Assembly (NCBI RefSeq): GCF_016881405.1
Contig: NZ_WOFE01000001.1
Location: forward strand, 310,001 to 374,000
DNA length: 64,000 nt
Reading direction: 5' to 3'
From: Deefgea chitinilytica
GTDB taxonomy: Bacteria; Pseudomonadota; Gammaproteobacteria; Burkholderiales; Chitinibacteraceae
Made by a program: the position numbers and the translations under genes. Below are positions 1 to 9,885 of this stretch, in pieces. The notes below the pieces were generated by a model, which saw nothing but the letters and a program-made list of their open reading frames with translations, did no database searches and was not told the origin of the DNA. The first letter of the stretch is position 1; every line of letters begins with the position of its first letter.

Positions 1-94
1 CATGGCATTGCAGCAACAGGCGAGAAAGCGAGTGATAGTCGGCAGATTGGCAGTCAGCGAGTTGTGCGCGCAGGGCGCGAAAGTCCAGATTCAT
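1..94 (-). CDS. hrpA: ATP-dependent RNA helicase HrpA, N-terminal fragment
   Basis: Only the first 31 codons lie in the window; the gene continues past the left edge. The peptide opens MNLDFRALRAQLADC and continues with SADYHSLSRLLLQ, which resembles the N-terminus of HrpA DEAH-box helicases (a short helix with a leucine/alanine pattern, then a D-x-H-x-L-x-R motif). HrpA rescues stalled ribosomes and remodels RNA in the cytoplasm. An in-frame TAA lies six codons upstream of the ATG, so the start is well bounded, although no strong ribosome binding site is visible. The helicase motifs themselves are outside the window, so the call rests on N-terminal similarity recalled from the family. Confidence 0.5.
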   Translation of the reverse strand, partial: MNLDFRALRAQLADCQSADYHSLSRLLLQCH

Positions 95-166
95 TGCGGC
101 GGGGGCTTAAAAGGCACTAAAGGCGCAATTTTAGCACGCACACCGTGGGCTATAGCAGAAACGATA

Positions 167-1405
167 TTATTGCAGGGTGACGAGGTGCGTGTTTTGATTG
201 CCGCGGTCTACTTTATGCAGTGAGCAATGAATGGCTTCACCTGCAATATTTTTTAGGTGGGTGAGGTTGGCGTATTGATGTTCGCCTTGGGCAAATTGGC
301 TTAAACATTCACCAATTAAATTTTCCGGCGTAACGCCCAAGCGATGGCAGGCGGCCATATTGGCAAATTGAATAATTTCGTCTTCAACCAATAAAAATGG
401 CTGTGGTAATACATCGGCCATGGCACGCACCAGATGGCTGGTGCCAGCTTGCGCTTGTTCGGCTTCTTTTAGATGGGTGATATCGATGGCGATGGTCAAA
501 ATATAGACTTGCCCCTCGCGCTCAAGTGGAATCTTGGTGAGATCAAACCAGTGGGTACGACCATTGCTAAGGGTGCAGTGATCTTCGAGGCGAATGGTGC
601 TGCCATTGCGTAAAACCTCATCGTCACCCTTGGCTAAGATAGAGGTATCTTCGTCTAGCCCCATATGGGATTGAACTAGCAGCTCATGCCCCAGTAATGC
701 CTGAGTTGCTTGGTTGACCAATAAGAAGCGCTTATGTTGATCGCGAACGAAAATCAGGCTTGGATTGGCGTCCAAGATTTGTTGGGTAAACATCTGTTGC
801 TGAAATAGTGCCGTCTCGATGGCCTTGGTACTCGAAATATCACGAATAATGACCACGCAGCTGCGTGTTGTTAGTGGTGATAAACGGGCTTCAAATGTAA
901 TATCGGTATTATCGAGTTGGTATTCGAAATGCTGCGGTGTTTGCGTATTTTGGATTTTAATTAAGCTCTCTAAAAACTGGCGTGAAACACGGGCAGGAAA
1001 TAGGGAGGCTAATTTAGTATGTTCAATCCCATCGGGGTGCGTTGTTCCGAGCGCTTGATTTTGTGCGGTCACTCGACGACTAGCGTAGTCAATCCTCCAA
1101 ATTAAATCCGGTAAAGCCTGTAAGGCTTCGGCTGCTTCAGCGGGAGGGACGATGGTGGTGTGTTGTTCAAGAGTGGGCTTTTCTTTCTTGGACTTTAATA
1201 CCACTTGGGCGTAAGCAAGAGTAGCAAATAGTAAAAATAGCGAAATAGCGATGCAAATCTGACTAAATACATTTAATTGACTTTCTGAAATAGAAAAAAT
1301 CAATAAAATGAATGCATTAAGCGCCAGTGCAATATAAACAAGCGTACGCACTTGCTTGTTTTTGCTTGTGGCAGCCCAGTTGGATGATGCAATTTTATGA
1401 GTCAT
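167..1405 (-). CDS. Membrane-anchored multi-PAS sensor protein without output domain
   Basis: A 412-residue protein. Two adjacent membrane helices (about residues 20-38 and 46-66) are followed by two or three PAS-type modules: about 90-190, about 200-315 (with a WFDLTKIPL... PAC-like end and an ITHLKEAE linker), and a shorter one from about 325 to the end. No histidine kinase, GGDEF, EAL or HTH domain follows; the stop comes soon after the last PAS. The ATG at 1405 is preferred over an upstream in-frame TTG at 1411. It is probably a cytoplasmic-facing sensor that works through a partner, or the remnant of a longer diguanylate cyclase or kinase. The ligand cannot be predicted. Confidence 0.75.
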   Translation of the reverse strand: MTHKIASSNWAATSKNKQVRTLVYIALALNAFILLIFSISESQLNVFSQICIAISLFLLFATLAYAQVVLKSKKEKPTLEQHTTIVPPAEAAEALQALPDLIWRIDYASRRVTAQNQALGTTHPDGIEHTKLASLFPARVSRQFLESLIKIQNTQTPQHFEYQLDNTDITFEARLSPLTTRSCVVIIRDISSTKAIETALFQQQMFTQQILDANPSLIFVRDQHKRFLLVNQATQALLGHELLVQSHMGLDEDTSILAKGDDEVLRNGSTIRLEDHCTLSNGRTHWFDLTKIPLEREGQVYILTIAIDITHLKEAEQAQAGTSHLVRAMADVLPQPFLLVEDEIIQFANMAACHRLGVTPENLIGECLSQFAQGEHQYANLTHLKNIAGEAIHCSLHKVDRGNQNTHLVTLQ

Positions 1406-1516
1406 AAGCAATCAGAGAATGCTACTGGTATTATTGTTAATACTAGCAATCTTAACGTGAATGCTAAAAATTAGGTATCAATTTTTTGATTTGAAGATAG
1501 GAAACAACAAGGAAAT

Positions 1517-1593
1517 TGGCGGAGTGGACGGGACTCGAACCCGCGACCCCCGGCGTGACAGGCCGGTATTCTAACCAACTGAACTACCACTCC
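1517..1593 (-). tRNA. tRNA-Asp(GTC), copy 3 of the Val-Asp array
   Basis: 77 nt including encoded CCA. The 7-bp acceptor stem GGAGTGG/CCACTCC, discriminator G, GTC anticodon in a CCTGTCACG loop, and a TTCGAGT T-loop are all present. It is the last gene of the six-tRNA transcript read leftward. Confidence 0.96.
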
Positions 1594-1659
1594 GCAGTGG
1601 TGCATAACTTTGCTTAGTTGTATCTAAACTTAATTTGATGGACAACTAATTTTGAAACT

Positions 1660-1735
1660 TGGTGGGTCGTGACGGGATCGAACCGCCGACATTCTGCTTG
1701 TAAGGCAGACGCTCTACCAACTGAGCTAACGACCC
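1660..1735 (-). tRNA. tRNA-Val(TAC), copy 3
   Basis: 76 nt with encoded CCA. Acceptor stem GGGTCGT/ACGACCC, anticodon TAC in CTTACAA, T-loop TTCGATC. It pairs with the following tRNA-Asp as one repeat unit. Confidence 0.96.
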
Positions 1736-1744
1736 TTGAAAGGG

Positions 1745-1821
1745 TGGCGGAGTGGACGGGACTCGAACCCGCGACCCCCGGCGTGACAGGCCGGTATTCT
1801 AACCAACTGAACTACCACTCC
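1745..1821 (-). tRNA. tRNA-Asp(GTC), copy 2
   Basis: 77 nt with encoded CCA, identical in the mature region to the copies at 1517 and 1985. Only 9 nt separate it from the neighbouring tRNA-Val on its 3' side. Confidence 0.96.
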
Positions 1822-1888
1822 GCAGTGGTACTTAACTTTTATTTAGCTGTTTCAAATATTAATCTGATGGACAATTAATTTTGAAACT

Positions 1889-1964
1889 TGGTGGGTCGTG
1901 ACGGGATCGAACCGCCGACATTCTGCTTGTAAGGCAGACGCTCTACCAACTGAGCTAACGACCC
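1889..1964 (-). tRNA. tRNA-Val(TAC), copy 2
   Basis: 76 nt with encoded CCA, same acceptor stem and TAC anticodon as the other Val copies. Its spacer to tRNA-Asp copy 2 is recognisably homologous to the spacer of the next unit. Confidence 0.96.
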
Positions 1965-1984
1965 AAATTACTTATTTGTTTTGC

Positions 1985-2061
1985 TGGCGGAGTGGACGGG
2001 ACTCGAACCCGCGACCCCCGGCGTGACAGGCCGGTATTCTAACCAACTGAACTACCACTCC
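1985..2061 (-). tRNA. tRNA-Asp(GTC), copy 1
   Basis: 77 nt with encoded CCA; mature sequence the same as the other two Asp copies. Second gene of the transcript. Confidence 0.96.
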
Positions 2062-2095
2062 GCTGCAATTTTTCCCGAGCTACACTTTGAAAAAG

Positions 2096-2171
2096 TGGTG
2101 GGTCGTGACGGGATCGAACCGCCGACATTCTGCTTGTAAGGCAGACGCTCTACCAACTGAGCTAACGACCC
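2096..2171 (-). tRNA. tRNA-Val(TAC), copy 1 (promoter-proximal)
   Basis: 76 nt with encoded CCA; first gene of the array. The mature 5' end lies about 13 nt downstream of the predicted transcription start. Confidence 0.96.
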
Positions 2172-2190
2172 CTCGTTCGAGAGAGGCCGA

Positions 2191-2219
2191 ATTAAATCAT
2201 TTCTCGATTCGGGCGTCAA
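2191..2219 (-). promoter_or_regulatory. Sigma-70 promoter of the Val-Asp tRNA array
   Basis: On the minus strand TTGACG (2219-2214) is followed after exactly 17 nt by TTTAAT (2196-2191). A GC-rich stretch (TCGGCC) lies between the -10 and the expected start, as is typical of stringently controlled stable-RNA promoters. No other promoter is needed for the six tRNAs. Confidence 0.7.
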
Positions 2220-2547
2220 CTCATTTTGCGACAAAAATCGGATATTTGTTGCTGGTGTTGGCTGGTTTTTTCTGAAAATCTATATGAATCAGTAGATTAA
2301 AACGGTGTTGTTTTTTGCAGTTTTTTTTCTAGTGGCCTGTTTGTCGTTCATGCTAGGGGGTATGGCTTGGTGAACTCTGTTGCAGAATGCTTCTCAATTG
2401 GTACGGTGCGAAATACCGACTGTGGTTTGCGATGAGTTTGGTTTTGGCTGATGGTCGGCACTTTGCATTTTTCCAGACTCAATTTAAGCTGCAAACCTCT
2501 TTGTGATTTGATTGGCTTAGTGTGATGGCCTGCAATAAGGTGTGCTT
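2220..2547. other. Intergenic region without recognised gene
   Basis: Non-coding stretch between the divergent tRNA promoter and the PilZ gene. It contains runs of T around 2310-2330 but no ORF with coding character and no clear hairpin. The promoter of the PilZ gene should lie here, though I cannot place it. Confidence 0.5.
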
Positions 2548-2865
2548 ATGAAAGTTGGGATGCGCGAACAAGATCAGCGTGGTGCCTTGCGGATGCAGGT
2601 CTCTTATAAGGTAAAAATTCGCCCTATGGATTTGGGTTTGCCGTTTTATGGGGATTGCACTGATTTGAGTGTGACGGGTATGACCGTGCGAACCAGCTAT
2701 GTGCCTCGCCCAGAGGAAGAATTTGATATTTTTTTAATGCCAGCACGATCCCATATATTACGCAGTGAGCCTTTTTCCGCTCGCGTGCGCGTTAAACGCA
2801 GTCACAAACTTGAGTCTTCGACATTGTTTGAGTTAGGTTTGGAGATTGTTCAAGTTCACAGCTAA
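2548..2865 (+). CDS. PilZ domain protein (c-di-GMP receptor)
   Basis: About 105 residues, essentially one PilZ domain. The two c-di-GMP-binding motifs are visible: RGALR (RxxxR) near the N-terminus, and DLSVTG ((D/N)xSxxG) about 35 residues later, followed by the usual beta-barrel. Single-domain PilZ proteins act as cytoplasmic c-di-GMP effectors on motility, pili or secretion. An AAGG eight nt before the ATG at 2548 supports this start; GTG 2542 and ATG 2560 are alternatives. It is monocistronic. The window also encodes a GGDEF-EAL protein and a GGDEF protein that could set the ligand level. Confidence 0.85.
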   Translation: MKVGMREQDQRGALRMQVSYKVKIRPMDLGLPFYGDCTDLSVTGMTVRTSYVPRPEEEFDIFLMPARSHILRSEPFSARVRVKRSHKLESSTLFELGLEIVQVHS

Positions 2866-3062
2866 GTAGATGGATTGGATGTGTCTTTTGCTTAAAAGCA
2901 CAGGCTAGCTTGGCTTTGTGGTGTTGCTTTGTGCTGCATATAGCGGCGGCTCGATGGTCTTTACAAGAAATCTGGCAGCGACTCGTAGTACACTAGCGTC
3001 CGAATGATAGGTGCTGCAGTCATGGCGCCTAATCAATGCTCCCGCCAATTTTCGAATTTCAA

Positions 3063-3968
3063 ATGAAACTAATTGCTTTAAAAATTGATGTTGATAATTT
3101 ATCAGCTATTGAGCTTGGTGTGCCTCGCTTGAACCAATTACTGTTAGAACGTGAGTGTGGTGCGACTTTTTTCTGGTCTTTAGGCTGTGAAAAAAATGGT
3201 ACTTTTTTGCGTCCGGCGCGTGGCTTAAGACGCTTTCCTGGCGCGGGGCTTCAAGCGCTAAAAGCGCGTTTTGGTTGGCGTTCTTTATTACGCGGCAGTT
3301 TTTTGCCCTCGGCGGCGTTAAAAAAAGCAGCGTTGAACGCCATGAAAGCATTGCAGTCTTCGTCATTTGAGCATGGTGTGCGGCCAGCTCAGCAGTATCA
3401 ATGGCAGCAGCAGATTGCTAATTGGTCGCCAACTGCGACGGCTCAGGTGCTGCAAGATGATATTGCACAGTTTTCCCGATTAACTGGTGGGCAGCCGGTT
3501 GCGTTTTCTACCAAGTCTTGGCAAGGAAATCGTGGGGTGTATAGGGCTGAGCAGTTTGCTGAGTTTGAGTTTTCAAGTGATACCCGTGGTGCAACACCTT
3601 TTTTCCCAGTTTCAAATGCTGAAGTGTCTCGGTGTATGCAGTTGCCTGTGACCTTGCCAATGCTTGAAGAGATTCAGCCATTTTCTGGTGCTGATCGTGT
3701 TGATGTGATTTTGGCGTTAACGAGCCAGCAGGCAACGTTTGGTCATGTTTATAATGTGGCGGCTGATTTTGAAGGTGTGCAAGCGATTGATGATTTTGCG
3801 CGGCTATTAGATGGTTGGTTGGCACAGGGTTATCAAATAGTTAGTTTAGGTGAGATGTATCGCCAAATTAAAGTGGCTGATGTGGCTTATCATGAAGTGG
3901 AATATTTTCCTTGTGAAGGCCGGCAAGGTTTGCTGGCGACGCAGGGGCGGCGTTATCCGAGTGAATAA
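3063..3968 (+). CDS. ArnD-like polysaccharide deacetylase-family protein, metal site degenerate
   Basis: 301 residues from the preferred ATG (an in-frame ATG at 3036 adds nine). The N-terminus (LKIDVD, then GVPRL) matches the start of ArnD-type deformylases (RIDVD..GVPRL). Conserved features continue through DDIAQF, GQPVAFS, SSDTRGATPF and PVTLPMLEEI, so the fold is probably that of a NodB-type deacetylase. However, the segment that in ArnD carries the metal-binding histidines (GLHAWDHHAWQ) reads GVRPAQQYQWQ here. Both His ligands are missing while the catalytic Asp region is kept. It may be inactive or have a changed function. It stands alone, with no other lipid A modification gene nearby. 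No clear ribosome binding site precedes either start. Confidence 0.65.
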   Translation: MKLIALKIDVDNLSAIELGVPRLNQLLLERECGATFFWSLGCEKNGTFLRPARGLRRFPGAGLQALKARFGWRSLLRGSFLPSAALKKAALNAMKALQSSSFEHGVRPAQQYQWQQQIANWSPTATAQVLQDDIAQFSRLTGGQPVAFSTKSWQGNRGVYRAEQFAEFEFSSDTRGATPFFPVSNAEVSRCMQLPVTLPMLEEIQPFSGADRVDVILALTSQQATFGHVYNVAADFEGVQAIDDFARLLDGWLAQGYQIVSLGEMYRQIKVADVAYHEVEYFPCEGRQGLLATQGRRYPSE

Positions 3969-3996
3969 AAAATGCCGCGTTTTGCGGCATTTTTTA
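3968..3996. terminator. Bidirectional rho-independent terminator
   Basis: Stem AAATGCCGC / GCGGCATTT around a short loop, flanked by A5 on the left and T6 on the right. It lies between convergent genes (ArnD-like + and DHH -) and can serve both. Confidence 0.85.
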
Positions 3997-4015
3997 TGTG
4001 GAAACGTCGTGACGA

Positions 4016-4945
4016 TTAACCATCGGACGTGATTTTAAGTGCGAGTTCTCGCAGCGCTTCATCGACTTTATGATTGGCAATTTGGCAAGTCCCCGCGTTT
4101 TCATGGCCGCCGCCGCCGTACTGCAGCATCAGTTCGCCAATATTGGTTTGTGAGGAGCGGTTAATAATCGATTTGCCGGTGGCAAATACGGTGTTTTGTT
4201 TTTGCAATCCCCACATTACATGAATCGAGATATTGCATTGTGGGTACAGTGCGTAAATCATAAAACGATTGGTGGCGTAGATCGTTTCTTCTTCGCGTAG
4301 ATCTAAAACGACGAGATTGTCATAAATTCGGCTGCAGCGCTGGATTTGCTCTTTAGCTAATGGCGCGTGTTCCATGTACAGCTCGATGCGCTCGATGACA
4401 TCGGGTAATTTTAGGATTTCATCAATGCCATGATGGCGGCAGTATTTGATCAAATCCATCATCAATTGATAGTTTGAAATCCTAAAGCTTCTAAAGCGAC
4501 CCAACCCAGTGCGCGCATCCATTAGGTAATTGAGCAGCACCCATTCTTTGGGGTTGAGAATTTCATCGCGGGTAAATTCGGCTGAATCGGCTTTATCTAC
4601 CGCCAGCATCATATCGTCGCTGATGTCGCTAAAGCGCTCTTTACCACCGTAATAATCATAGACAACGCGCGCAGCAGAGGGCGCTTTGGGATCAATAATG
4701 TGATTTTTATGGCCTTGATTACGGATGGTTTCGGATAAATGATGATCGAATGCTAAATGGGCGCCAGCCACATAGGGGAGGTTGGTGGTGATGTCGCGAT
4801 CGGTAATCGGCACTTTCCCATCTTGCATGTCTTTGGGGTGTACAAACAGAATATCATCAATCAGGTCGAGTTCATTCAGTAGTACTGCGCACACTAAACC
4901 ATCAAAATCACTGCGGGTCACCAAACGGTATTTTTGATCTGCCAT
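4016..4945 (-). CDS. DHH-family phosphoesterase (exopolyphosphatase / oligonucleotide phosphodiesterase-like)
   Basis: 309 residues. The N-terminal DHH domain shows the metal motifs SDFDG (residues 12-16) and FDHH (about 66-69); the C-terminal DHHA1 domain ends with GGGGHENAGTCQI. This family uses two metal ions to hydrolyse phosphodiester bonds. Relatives act on short oligonucleotides, cyclic dinucleotide products (pGpG, pApA) or polyphosphate, and the sequence alone does not decide among them. AGGAG eight nt upstream fixes the ATG at 4945. It lies 29 nt downstream of the SPFH gene on the same strand and may be cotranscribed with it. Confidence 0.8.
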   Translation of the reverse strand: MADQKYRLVTRSDFDGLVCAVLLNELDLIDDILFVHPKDMQDGKVPITDRDITTNLPYVAGAHLAFDHHLSETIRNQGHKNHIIDPKAPSAARVVYDYYGGKERFSDISDDMMLAVDKADSAEFTRDEILNPKEWVLLNYLMDARTGLGRFRSFRISNYQLMMDLIKYCRHHGIDEILKLPDVIERIELYMEHAPLAKEQIQRCSRIYDNLVVLDLREEETIYATNRFMIYALYPQCNISIHVMWGLQKQNTVFATGKSIINRSSQTNIGELMLQYGGGGHENAGTCQIANHKVDEALRELALKITSDG

Positions 4946-4974
4946 GGGAAAGCTCCTGCGTTAGTGCATTTACT

Positions 4975-5934
4975 TTAGTTGGTTTTTTGCAAGTTTGCAG
5001 ATTTCACGACATTCATCGCAGTTGCGACCATTCCTGCGACATCAGCAGCGTTGCTCGGTAGTAGCATGGTATTGCCAGTTTTGGCGATATTGCTAAAGGC
5101 GGCGACATATTGTTCGGCGACTTTGAGGTTAATGGCTTCAATGCCGCCAGGGGTTTGAATGGCTGACGCCACGACTTGCACGGCTTCAGCAGTCGCGTGA
5201 GCAACCAAACGTAGCGCTTCGGCTTCACCGGTAGCACGGTTGATTTGCGCTTGGCGTTCGCCCTCGGATTGGTTGATATTGGCTTGCATTTCGCCTTGCG
5301 ACTGTTGAATTGCCGCCTCGCGCTGCCCAGTTGCTAAGTTAATTTGTTGTTGTTTAACGCCTTCTGATTGCGCGATCAAGGCGCGTTTTTCACGTTCTGC
5401 GGTGATTTGTTGCTGCATCGAATGTAAAATGGCTTGCGGTGGCGTCAGGTCTTTAATTTCATAACGCAGTACTTTTACGCCCCAGCTTGCCGCTGCTTCA
5501 TCGAGTGCAGCCACAATTGAGCGATTGATCTCATCACGTTCTTCAAAGGTTTTGTCTAGCTCTAGTTTACCGATGACCGAACGCAAAGTGGTTTGTGCAA
5601 GCTGGCTGATTGCTAGTACATAGTCAGAGCTACCATAGGAGGCCATGCGTGGATCAATCACTTGGAAATATAAAATTCCATCGACTTGCAGCTGGGTATT
5701 GTCACGCGTAATGCAGACTTGGCTTGGGATATCGAGCGGAATTTCTTTGAGCGAGTGCTTGTAGGCAACACGATCAATAAATGGAATGACGATACTTAAG
5801 CCTGGTGCAAGTACCGCATGAAAACGACCTAACCGTTCAATCACTAGTGCACTTTGTTGAGGGACGATTTTGAAGGTTTTAGCGACAAAAATAATGACCA
5901 CAACAAGAAAAGCTAGCATAAATTCATAGGGCAT
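4975..5934 (-). CDS. SPFH/band-7 family protein (paraslipin, QmcA-like)
   Basis: About 319 residues. One N-terminal membrane helix (FMLAFLVVVIIFVAKTF) is followed by a band-7/SPFH domain (IVPQQSALVIERLGRFHAVL ... LAPGLSIVIPFIDR) and a long Gln/Glu-rich helical segment with QSEGVKQQQIN-type repeats (about 185-245), then a C-terminal oligomerisation region. This is the layout of stomatin-like paraslipins, which assemble into ring-like cages on the inner membrane and modulate membrane proteases. The ATG at 5934 (MPYEF) has GGAG seven nt upstream; the in-frame TTG at 5946 is rejected. The NfeD-type gene lies 16 nt upstream, the classic SPFH-NfeD operon pairing. Confidence 0.9.
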   Translation of the reverse strand: MPYEFMLAFLVVVIIFVAKTFKIVPQQSALVIERLGRFHAVLAPGLSIVIPFIDRVAYKHSLKEIPLDIPSQVCITRDNTQLQVDGILYFQVIDPRMASYGSSDYVLAISQLAQTTLRSVIGKLELDKTFEERDEINRSIVAALDEAAASWGVKVLRYEIKDLTPPQAILHSMQQQITAEREKRALIAQSEGVKQQQINLATGQREAAIQQSQGEMQANINQSEGERQAQINRATGEAEALRLVAHATAEAVQVVASAIQTPGGIEAINLKVAEQYVAAFSNIAKTGNTMLLPSNAADVAGMVATAMNVVKSANLQKTN

Positions 5935-5950
5935 GGCGTGCTCCAAAAGA

Positions 5951-6376
5951 TTATTTGAGTGATTGAGGGCTGATTTCTAGGACTGCGCCGTGGCGAGCGG
6001 TGATAGTCCAGTAACTATGGTCTGTTTGCTCGGTATTGGGGGCTAGTACAGCATTCCAATAACTACCACGGTATTTCACGCGGGCGTGTTGTTCATCAAT
6101 CCAAGATTCAATTTCAACACGCTGACCAATATCATCGGCATCAATCGGCGTATCGACGCGTGGATGCTTGATTTTCCACTGTCGCACACCGAATACCGCC
6201 AACAATGCAAAGAGACCAGATAAGCCTATTTGCATTGCAATGCTTAGATTTAGGCTGGCGGCAATCGCGGCAATCAAAAAGCCCAGCGCAATTGCGAGTA
6301 AATAAAAAGTCGTTGTGAATATTTCGCAGTCAATCATCAGTGCCGCTAGGATGAGCCAGAAGCTGGTAGCAGTCAT
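5951..6376 (-). CDS. NfeD-like membrane protein (short form)
   Basis: 141 residues from the ATG at 6376, which has AAGG upstream. N-terminal membrane helices (FWLILAALMIDCEIFTTTFYLLAIALGFLIAAIAA and a further one) are followed by a cytoplasmic OB-fold domain (GQRVEIESWIDEQHARVKYRGSYWNA), typical of short NfeD proteins lacking the serine protease domain. It partners the SPFH protein encoded immediately downstream. It probably helps membrane quality control or microdomain organisation. Confidence 0.85.
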   Translation of the reverse strand: MTATSFWLILAALMIDCEIFTTTFYLLAIALGFLIAAIAASLNLSIAMQIGLSGLFALLAVFGVRQWKIKHPRVDTPIDADDIGQRVEIESWIDEQHARVKYRGSYWNAVLAPNTEQTDHSYWTITARHGAVLEISPQSLK

Positions 6377-6433
6377 ATCGTTACCTTGGAATGAATAGAT
6401 CCCACCTAGACTAGCTGACTCAAGCTGTAGGCG

Positions 6434-6464
6434 CAAAAAAAGCGCACGTCATCGTGCGCTTTTG
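6434..6464 (-). terminator. Rho-independent terminator downstream of serS
   Basis: On the minus strand AAAAGCGCACG - ATGA - CGTGCGCTTTTTTT: an 11-bp stem with a T7 tail, 20 nt after the serS stop and before the NfeD gene. It separates the two transcription units. Confidence 0.85.
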
Positions 6465-6482
6465 GCGTGGGTGATCAAATAA

Positions 6483-7826
<1,344 letters not shown>

Positions 7827-7864
7827 CTAGCTCGGTATCTATTGAGTTAAAAATACAATTTTAG

Positions 7865-7911
7865 GGGTATATTGATCTAATTATTGTTTAGTAATGATTT
7901 GCTCAATATAC
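7865..7911 (+). repeat. 47-bp GGGTAT...ATAC element, copy 1
   Basis: Begins GGGTATATTGA and ends TCAATATAC; the outer arms pair for 9 bp and inner AT-rich arms pair partly, giving a long hairpin. It lies between the rarA stop (13 nt away) and the serS start. Member of the dispersed family described in the findings. Confidence 0.75.
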
Positions 7912-7924
7912 CTATTTGTTTTGT

Positions 7925-9238
7925 TTATTTTTTGCTTTGTTGTTTTTGCCACTCAGCATCGAGCTCGGCCAAGTGTGCCATTTTTTGTGCAATTTTCTGC
8001 TCCAATCCGCGCGGTGTTGGTTGATAAAATTGCACAGCAAGGCCGTCGGGCAGGTAGGTTTCCCCGGCTGCGTATGCTTCGGGCTCGTCGTGGGCGTAGC
8101 GATAATCGTGACCATGCCCAAGCTCAGCCATTAATTTGGTCGGCGCATTGCGTAGATGGAGCGGAACCTCGCGTGATTTGTCTTGTTTAACCAACGCTTT
8201 GGCCGCTTTATAAGCTAGGTATCCTGCGTTAGATTTCGGGGCGACCGCGAGATAAATGACTGCTTGGGCAAGAGCTAATTCGCCTTCGGGCGAGCCGAGT
8301 CGCTCATAGGTGGTTGCCGCATCATTCGCGATTTGCATCGCGCGCGGATCGGCTAAACCAATGTCTTCCCACGCCATGCGCACAATCCGCCGTGCTAAGT
8401 AGCGTGCGTCAGCTCCGCCATCGAGCATGCGCACTAGCCAATATAAAGCGCCATCAGGGTTAGAGCCACGTACCGACTTATGGAGTGCCGAAATTTGATC
8501 GTAAAAATAATCTCCTCCTTTATCAAAGCGTCGGCTACTGATGCTGAGTGCATTGGCGAGAAATTCAGCATTGATTTCGTTGCGATGACTGGCGATGGCG
8601 GCTTGGCTGGCCTGTTCAATCAGATTGAGCAATCGCCGGCCATCGCCGTCGGCAAGGTCGATCAGCGCCGGAATGGCGTCGGCAGCAATTTTGATAGCAG
8701 AATCTAGCTGGCTTTCTGCGCGTTGAATCAGTTGGCTTAAGTCGGCGTGGCTGAGTGAATGCAGTACGTAGACTTGTGCACGTGATAAAAGAGCAGCATT
8801 GACTTCGAAAGACGGGTTTTCGGTCGTTGCACCAATAAAGGTAATTAGTCCTGATTCAACAAAAGGCAGAAAAGCATCTTGCTGCGCTTTATTAAAACGA
8901 TGCACTTCATCAACAAATAAAATACTGCGCCGATTGAGCTGTAAATTGCGTTCGGCTTGATCCATCGCGAGCCGAATATCTTTGACTCCAGAAAATACCG
9001 CTGAGAGTGCAATTAATTCACAATCAAACGCCGCAGCAAGCAGGCGTGCCAGCGTGGTTTTACCAACACCAGGCGGCCCCCAGAAAATCATCGAGTGAGC
9101 CTTGCCGCTCGCTAAGGCAAGCGCTAATGGCTTGCCCGCTGCGAGTAAATGCTGTTGGCCGATAACGTCAGCAATCGACTGCGGGCGTAAGCGCTCGGCA
9201 AGCGGCTGCACTGGTCGACTGGAAAATAGATCACTCAC
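7925..9238 (-). CDS. rarA: Replication-associated recombination protein A (MgsA/RarA) AAA+ ATPase
   Basis: 437 residues. Walker A GPPGVGKT at 54-61, Walker B LFVDEVH ending about 112, sensor region [12 protein letters not shown], and the C-terminal tetramerisation part (about 250-430) ending in [21 protein letters not shown]. RarA acts at stalled or gapped replication forks with SSB. The start overlaps the lolA stop region by 8 nt, the common lolA-rarA-serS operon order, so translation is probably coupled. Confidence 0.97.
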   Translation of the reverse strand: MSDLFSSRPVQPLAERLRPQSIADVIGQQHLLAAGKPLALALASGKAHSMIFWGPPGVGKTTLARLLAAAFDCELIALSAVFSGVKDIRLAMDQAERNLQLNRRSILFVDEVHRFNKAQQDAFLPFVESGLITFIGATTENPSFEVNAALLSRAQVYVLHSLSHADLSQLIQRAESQLDSAIKIAADAIPALIDLADGDGRRLLNLIEQASQAAIASHRNEINAEFLANALSISSRRFDKGGDYFYDQISALHKSVRGSNPDGALYWLVRMLDGGADARYLARRIVRMAWEDIGLADPRAMQIANDAATTYERLGSPEGELALAQAVIYLAVAPKSNAGYLAYKAAKALVKQDKSREVPLHLRNAPTKLMAELGHGHDYRYAHDEPEAYAAGETYLPDGLAVQFYQPTPRGLEQKIAQKMAHLAELDAEWQKQQSKK

Positions 9239-9854
9239 GGATAATGTCTGTGCCTGCAGGAGGAGTAAAAGTAAATACTTTGTCTTCGATGGCTTTGTTG
9301 CGAATTAATTGGGTAAATTGAATCTGGGTTGTTTGCCCAAATTGATCGTCTAATTCCATGCGCGATAGCGTATTTTCATTAAAGCCAATTCGAATACGGG
9401 CAAAGCTGCTTTCTTTTTGTTTTGGCGTTAATTCGACCCAATACAGGCCATCTTTATTGGGGAGTTCTGCGGTATTAAAACTGGTGTCGAGTTTGTTATT
9501 GCCCGCTAAAACCGCGGCAGGGCTGGCATCCAGTGCTTTTCCAACTGGCTTAATTGTGACTTGGGCTAGGTCAATGTCATATAGCCAGACTTGTTTGCCA
9601 TCACTGACAATTTCTTGAGGGTAGGGCTTGCTATATACCCAACGAAACTTACCCGGACGTACCAAACTAACTTGACCAGCGGAGGACTGTATTTTGTTAT
9701 TTTTACCGCTGACTTGTTGGGTAAAGTTGGCTTGCAGTGTTTTGGTTTCGCTTAATTGTTGTTGTAATTTTGCAACATTGCTAGCAAATACTGTCGGAGA
9801 TGTAAGGAGCATCGACGCAAAAATACTCAAAAAATGATGGGTAAACTTGCTCAT
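9231..9854 (-). CDS. lolA: Outer-membrane lipoprotein carrier protein LolA
   Basis: 207 residues. A signal peptide (FLSIFASMLLTSPTVFA, cleavage about residue 24) leads into the LolA fold: LQANFTQQVSG, GKFRWVYSKPYPQEIVSDGKQVWLYD, and a hydrophobic half-barrel. LolA shuttles lipoproteins through the periplasm from the LolCDE complex to LolB. First gene of the lolA-rarA unit. It overlaps rarA by 8 nt. Confidence 0.96.
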   Translation of the reverse strand: MSKFTHHFLSIFASMLLTSPTVFASNVAKLQQQLSETKTLQANFTQQVSGKNNKIQSSAGQVSLVRPGKFRWVYSKPYPQEIVSDGKQVWLYDIDLAQVTIKPVGKALDASPAAVLAGNNKLDTSFNTAELPNKDGLYWVELTPKQKESSFARIRIGFNENTLSRMELDDQFGQTTQIQFTQLIRNKAIEDKVFTFTPPAGTDIIRE

Positions 9855-9885
9855 CTATTCATCCTCAATATTACAAATGTAAACA

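Noticed and set aside
2-223. Open frame on the + strand, 73 codons
   Set aside because: It is antisense to the hrpA start and the end of the PAS gene; no family resemblance and no ribosome binding site.
1669-2275. Short open frames across the tRNA array on both strands
   Set aside because: They consist of translated tRNA sequence (VTGSNRRHSACKADALPTEL), a well-known false gene.
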